Origin: Pipra filicauda
Taxonomy: Eukaryota; Chordata; Aves; Passeriformes; Pipridae
Assembly (NCBI RefSeq): GCF_003945595.2
Contig: NW_024103441.1
Location: forward strand, 1,302,001 to 1,366,000
DNA length: 64,000 bases
Direction of reading: 5' to 3'
In this document: piece after piece, positions 58,611-64,000 of the stretch
How the letters are laid out: each line of letters opens with the position of its first letter
Numbering within the stretch: position 1 is the stretch's first letter
Program-made: the position numbers and the translations under genes
Notes under the pieces: model-generated
Database searches by the model: none
Told to the model about the DNA's origin: nothing
What the model saw: the letters and a program-made list of their open reading frames with translations, nothing else

Positions 58611-59554
58611 GCACGCAGCGGCTCACGGCTCAGCGGCCTGCGAGGCGGGACGGGGCTGTGGGGCGGCCGCAGCCGCTTCCTCCTGCCAGGCATTGTTCCC
58701 CCGGGAAGCCCCGGCCTCACACCGGCCACTTGCTATTTTTGCAGCAAGGTGCTTTCGGGGGTAAATACGTCCCTGCCGGCCTTGGGCACTTTCCTCTGCG
58801 CTGGCCCTGGCCAAGGCTGTGGCCCAGCTCCTGCAGTATGGCCACGGTCAGGGCCAGCACACGGGCCGCGGTGCAGCCCGGCGGGTCCCGGCTGGTGGCA
58901 GGAGGGTGGGTCTAGAAGGCTGAGCTGCAGCGGCCACACAGGCACTGGGTAGAGCCACCTCCGGGCAGCCTCAGGGGTCCCTGGGGACAGGGAGGAGGTG
59001 CAGATGGGTGACATTTTGGGGGTCATAGCACCCAGGAGGGACGGACGAGGTGGCTTGTGGCTTCCAGCCACACAGGATATGTTGGGGAGGGGAAGTTCAG
59101 GGCTGGGGATAGGCCTCAAAGTTGCTGCCCTGTCACAGTGTTGTCACATCCAAGGGAGCAGCACAGCCTCTGTCTTGTGCCACCGACAGGCCCAAGCACC
59201 GGCACATCTGTCACCAAAGCCCTGGCTGTTGGTTTGGTGACTTCGCTGCTCCACGTCCTCCCAGCATGGCCCCGGCACAGCTGGAGCTGTGGATCCACAC
59301 CACCCGCTGCGGGCCACGGCATGCTTTGGCTCCTTGCTGGTGCGTAGCCTTGATGCTCAGCAAAGCATATCTCCTGCTCGGATTTTATCTCCATCCACTC
59401 AGTTTATCGGCGCAGGGCAGCCCTCCTGCCTGCGCCACGTTCCCGGAGCGTGCCTGCAGCAGGTGTGGCCAGCACTACTGTTTGCCAAACCCCGCTGCCT
59501 GCCCGCAGTCCCTGACTCCGGGGCCGTGCCGATAATTCGCGTGCGGTGAGGACG

Positions 59555-59960
59555 CGGCGATAGCGCTCCCGATGACATTACCTTGTCCCCGCATTCCTGC
59601 GGTGCCACACACCTGGCGCGGGGCGCGGGCGGCCCGGCACGTGGCGGCGGGTGCAGATGCTGCGCGGGCAGCGCTGGGAAGCGCTGGTGGTCTCCTCCCG
59701 AGGGGACTCATTGACATATCAGTCACATAGTTCTGCATAATTGGGACTTGGATGCAGCCTCTCTTTATGTTTCCTCTTGGCAGTTGCCAACAACATGAAG
59801 CACTCCTGGGTCAAAATGACAGCCTTTTGTTTACTATTCCTGCTTATGTGCCTCATTTTCTTCAAGGATAAGAGCTCTTTATAGGAATCTTTATTGTGAT
59901 GAGGTTAGCAGAGAGAAAGATTTCTTTCCAGCTTTCTCTCTCTTTCACAGCTGATTAGCA
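59555..59960. promoter_or_regulatory. AT-rich block in the NR5A1-NR6A1 interval
   Basis: About 400 bases of AT-rich unique DNA with TGACATATCAGTCA, ATGCATAATT-like and GATAAG motifs, bordered by GC-rich DNA. Candidate conserved element. Confidence 0.25.
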
Positions 59961-60659
59961 GGGTCAGCCCACAAGGACAGCAATGTGGAGCACAGATCCA
60001 GCACTTGCCTCGGGGTCCCTCCAGCCATGAGCCACATCCTCTCCAGCACAGTCCTAACCTGCAGACCCCTCAGCACCCAGACCCACACAGGGTGCCCAGG
60101 CCCTCCTGTGGCACCATTCCCCTCCGCCTTGTGGGGGCTGCAGGGAGGGGATCCACCACCCCAGCAAAGGTACCACAAAACCCAACTGCCCCCTAGAGCT
60201 TGTGCAGGAGCTTACCGGGAGCACACACCTCCTCTCCATGCTGTTACCAGCCTAGCTGTGGTGACGTCCTTCATCTGACCTCTGCAGCGGTGACCAACCC
60301 CGTCAGAAGCACCTGCACTTGGCAAACCGAGATGTGAGAGACTTGTGATGGTCCAGCCAATGGCGACCCACCAGTCTGCTGCACTCAGCAGTCTGGTTTT
60401 CAGGTCTAAACTCCAAAAGGACAGTGACCAGGCAAGAGATGAGATGTGGGAACAGTTGGTGACAAGATGGAGGGAAGCTCATGGATTAGATACGGGCAGG
60501 GATGGACATCAATGGAAAACCTTCCCCAACCCTGGAAGGGGCCTCACAGGACCAGCCCAGCAGATCCTTCACCATTGCTGGGCTGACCCCAACACTGCAG
60601 GGAGGTGACCCAGCTGACCCCACAGCCCTGTCCCAGCTAGTACCCATGGGGTGACACTC

Positions 60660-61020
60660 CTGGGAACAGCCACTCTTGTCAAGAGGAAAGCAACTTACCC
60701 TTGAAAGTTACTTTGCGAAGGTCAAGAGTGGGACTGTGACAGAGCAGCCTGACAAACACATCTCCCAAAGTCCTTGGGCCCGATAATGTATGTCCCGTGC
60801 AATGTTGACACTAGTGATCCACCAAAGATCAGGTTAACAAGTTTGACGTTAGCGACAGTGTGATTTGTTCCGCGCTGGCTCTGAATTCATAGAGCCGCTG
60901 GCCTTCGGTGATAAACTATTGCGCCGCGTGCACGAGGCTGTGGCAGTTGTCACCCGCTGGAGCACCGAGATGAAAAGGAAGCAGAGCTCTAATCAAAATA
61001 CAGTGGTCAGTAGGGGTTGA
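60660..61020. promoter_or_regulatory. Unique block with NR half-sites in the NR5A1-NR6A1 interval
   Basis: Contains GAAGGTCAAG (60717-60726, an AAGGTCA nuclear receptor half-site), GGTTAACAAG, and a 9-base inverted repeat CCACTCTTG (60670-60678) / CAAGAGTGG (60723-60731). Its dense, non-repetitive composition looks like an old regulatory element. Confidence 0.3.
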
Positions 61021-62177
61021 GCTGAAAATTAAAATGTGCTGGTACTTTTCCCACTCCAGCCCTCCTTTCCAGGCAGCCCCTCATGCCAGAGTGAGGGGAA
61101 AAGCCGCCTTGTCACCTCTGCGCAGCTCCAGCTTGGTTTGAAAGTGAGGACAAACCCATCACCCCACGTGCATGGAGCATCCTCTGCCACCTCCCAGGGA
61201 GCCCCTCTACTGCCGACCTTCAGGGCCCCCCCACAGGGGATAAATCCCGGGTGGCACCGTGTCAAAGCCGCTGGAGCTGCTCCGCCGAGGAATGCTGTCA
61301 GCAAGGAAAACGAACACAATGAGAGGGCAGGAGCCTTGAGAGCGCTCGGCAGAGGAGCGGGGCAGAGGCTCGTGGCAGGACCGGGGGAGCGGGGCCGGCT
61401 GCTCACTTGGAGCTGCCTTTGCAGCAGCACAACTCCTGAGTGTGCTCCCAGGCACAGGAGTGTGAATGTGGAAAGTGCTGCTCAGGCTTTTAACACACCC
61501 CCCTCAGCAACACCAGGGATTGCTAAATGATTCCTGCAGTTCCTCTCTCCGGAGGGCGCTGGCCAAGCATCTCTGGTGCATTTGCTTCTTTGGATTACTC
61601 CTCCTCCTGCTGCTGGTGCAAACCCTCCTCCTGCTGCACCCCGTGGTGACAGTGACCCTCTGCATGTTCTGGCCATCCCCCAGTTTGGAACCTCCTGGTG
61701 ACAGCAGTGCTGTGGCTGTGCCACGTGTGCAGTGACTGAACGGAGAAAACCCATCCTCCTGCCTTCTCCTCCTGGAACCCAGCCAGGAGACGGGACCACC
61801 ACACACTCATTGTTTGGCAGGGCCCGGAGACTGCGAACCGTCACCCTTTGCACTGTCTCCGCTCCTGTCACCCCCAAGGCACAGGGTCCCCCCAGACAAC
61901 CCTGCTCTCAGCAGAGGCCACTGCCAGTCCATGTTGCAGCTGCTCTGGGCAGGGCTTGTGCCCTCATGCCAGTCCCAGCTGCATCAACAGCACCGAGGCC
62001 TTCCCCAGATCTGCAGATGATTCCAGGGCAGCAGCAGGCAGGGCAGTGCCGTGGCTGCCACCCAGACCAGCGCTGGGCTCCCACACCCTGAGGGTGCCCC
62101 TACCCCAAGAGAGAGCCGTTGCCAAAGGGGGAATATGCAAGGGACCAGCAGACGCCAGCGCTGCAGAACAATTCACA
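61021..62177. other. GC-rich spacer
   Basis: Nothing supported between the unique block and the presumed NR6A1 poly(A) site. Confidence 0.5.
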
Positions 62178-62183
62178 TTTATT
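62178..62183 (-). terminator. NR6A1: Possible poly(A) signal of NR6A1
   Basis: AATAAA on the minus strand, at the left border of a long AT-rich non-coding stretch. By synteny NR6A1 (GCNF) should be the next gene to the right and transcribed on this strand. Confidence 0.4.
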
Positions 62184-64000
62184 AGTTCATACAGCTAAAC
62201 ACTCGCTAAACATGCATTCAACACTTATTGGTCACATTTCCACAGGTAGTCAAGTCCCAGAGCAGAGCAGCGGAGCAGGGGCAGGTCGGGCTGGCGTGGA
62301 CGGTGCCACGGCGCGCCCGGACACGCCGGCACAGACATTCATTTGGTCATAGCAGTGACGAGGGGCAGCTCCTGGGCACAGCACGGGGCCCGCTCCTCCT
62401 CGGGCCGTGGGGCCAGGGCGGCACCAGCTGGACACGCTGTCCTGCCCCAGCCCCGGCTCCGAGTGTGCCAGTGTTCACCGTGTGTCATGCCGAGGCAACA
62501 TCCTGCTTCCCTGATTTACACAAGGGATTGTGGGAAAAATGAATGGGAGAAACCATCACTTGGGACATCAGCAGAAGGACCTGACAACCGGGACCAACCC
62601 TCCTGGAATCATCCCACAAGCCAGCGAGGGGGCGACACAAGCACACACAGCACACCGGACCCGCTGCCTCCCCAGGCTGCCCAGGACGGACACGCAAGGA
62701 GCTGTGGGGCCCAGGACACCAACACACCCTCTGCACCAGGACTGAGCTGGAACCAGGCCCGTGGCTTGATGGGCACCAACAAAAACCAAACTAACATGAG
62801 CCACGACCTCCCCAGGAGGGACACCCACAAGGAGGGAGTCACAATTTCAGCCATCACAGCCCCTGTTCCTCGCTGGCAACAGACACTGACAGTGTTTAGT
62901 TTTTCACACAATCCCTTTGCGATGATAAACAGGATGTCACACAAGGTAGTTTAGTTATGGAAATTGAGTCAATAATGTTATCAACTATTACAAGACATTT
63001 TATAAATTGAAAGAAAACAATGAATCACAAAAGGCTTTGTTAAGGTTGATCGTCATCTGGTTTCAATTTCTGTTTCTTTTTGCCCTTGGAGGCTTTTCTT
63101 CCACTGAACCATGTTGCTTCTTTCATGGACTTGTCAGAGGCAGCTTACAGGAGCTATTTATAATCTTTAAGTTTTTTTCCAAGGGGAAGACACTGCCTAG
63201 ATTGGCCTCCCCTGCTTTCTGTGGGCCCGTTTAAGCTCCAATTTGCAGATCCTGGCTGAGGGTGTTGGGAGGGGAGTTTCAGCCCTGCAAACTTTCAATG
63301 CCTTTGGCTCAGTGCTGGCCCTGCCCATGGCTGGACAGGTCATTAGGTACTGGTGGATTAGAGCTGCTACAAGTGTCCATTCTCAAACAGTCTGACTTTG
63401 ACTACAACCTTCTGACCATGGTGAGAAAGTTGTACTGAGGAAAATTAAGATGCTGTAATTCATAAGCAACAAACAGAGTACAGAGCCCTGGGACTGGCTG
63501 CCAGGGACACAATGAGAAATTCCTGTTTCCCCTTTTCCACAAGCACTCAAAACACATTTTAACACCAAAGGCAGAAGGATGAGGTAATGCAGAAATAGAG
63601 ACAAACCTCCCCCAGACCCAGGAGCTGATGTGCTGGCAGCACCACACACCTTTGGGGTGCTTGCCCATAGGACCACACCTGAGCCTTCAGCAGGCAAACT
63701 TCCCACAGCCAAACCCAAAGCTTTTCCTCCAAAATCTCCATATGGGGCTTTGGTCAGCTCTCAGACAAGTCACGAAAGAAGCAACTGTTGCAACATCAAA
63801 ACTAGGGTTTCTCTGAGTCACATTTTAAATACTTATCCCTGAGCTTCTGTGTATTGAAACAACACACCGTGAACCCAGAGAAACGCCACAGCTTGACACT
63901 GACAGCTATGCATTTCCCTCCATTTACACATCATCTACAACTTAAAAATTAGTTTCATACTTAAACTAGTTCCCCAAGTTTCCCCATTTCTCCTGCCTTT
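62184..64000 (-). other. NR6A1: Probable 3' untranslated region of NR6A1
   Basis: No coding exon of NR6A1 is visible. The AT-rich part at 62870-63230 is unlike the GC-rich spacer and looks like a conserved 3' untranslated region. The assignment rests on synteny and the poly(A) signal, not on protein sequence. Confidence 0.35.

Overview
The window is nuclear DNA from a vertebrate, most likely a bird. Two fragments look like CR1 LINE tails of the avian type (2662-2890 and 23211-23290). The DNA has small GC-rich gene ends and compact intron-exon genes. Gene order and orientation match the syntenic block PSMB7(-) / ADGRD2(+) / NR5A1(-) / NR6A1(-), which is human 9q33.3. I believe it lies on chromosome 17 in chicken, but that is recall, not something tested here. 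The species cannot be told from the sequence.

Layout. (1) 1-2506: the 5' part of PSMB7 on the minus strand, exons 1-5; the remaining exons lie beyond the left edge. Its CpG-island promoter is at about 2150-2660. (2) 2.6-12.9 kb: a spacer holding one CR1 fragment, some short tandem repeats and a CpG island at 11.3-11.9 kb. It also holds pieces of an apparently spliced minus-strand gene that I do not recognise (about 3955-7231). (3) 12.9-32.3 kb: a complete ADGRD2 (GPR144) adhesion GPCR gene on the plus strand. I assembled 25 coding exons with consistent splice phases and about 1078 codons. The order is signal peptide, first half of a C-type-lectin-like domain, a pentraxin domain on one symmetric phase-1 exon, second half of the lectin-like domain, GAIN region, GPS, seven-helix domain and cytoplasmic tail. 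(4) 32.3-36.4 kb: spacer. (5) 36.4-55.3 kb: complete NR5A1 (SF-1/Ad4BP) on the minus strand, six coding exons and 466 codons. Its large introns 4 and 6 contain AT-rich islands that are good enhancer candidates. (6) 55.3-62.2 kb: the region upstream of NR5A1, with several unusual non-repetitive blocks. (7) 62.2-64.0 kb: probably the 3' end of the untranslated region of NR6A1, minus strand; no coding part is visible.

The genes do not form an operon. PSMB7 is a housekeeping proteasome subunit, ADGRD2 is an orphan adhesion receptor, and NR5A1 is the master regulator of steroidogenic, gonadal and ventromedial hypothalamic development. The two most notable observations are the pentraxin domain apparently inserted inside a C-type-lectin-like fold in ADGRD2, and the possible unannotated spliced gene between PSMB7 and ADGRD2. 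All exon boundaries were read by eye from splice sites and frame. Statements about conservation are inferences that need an alignment.
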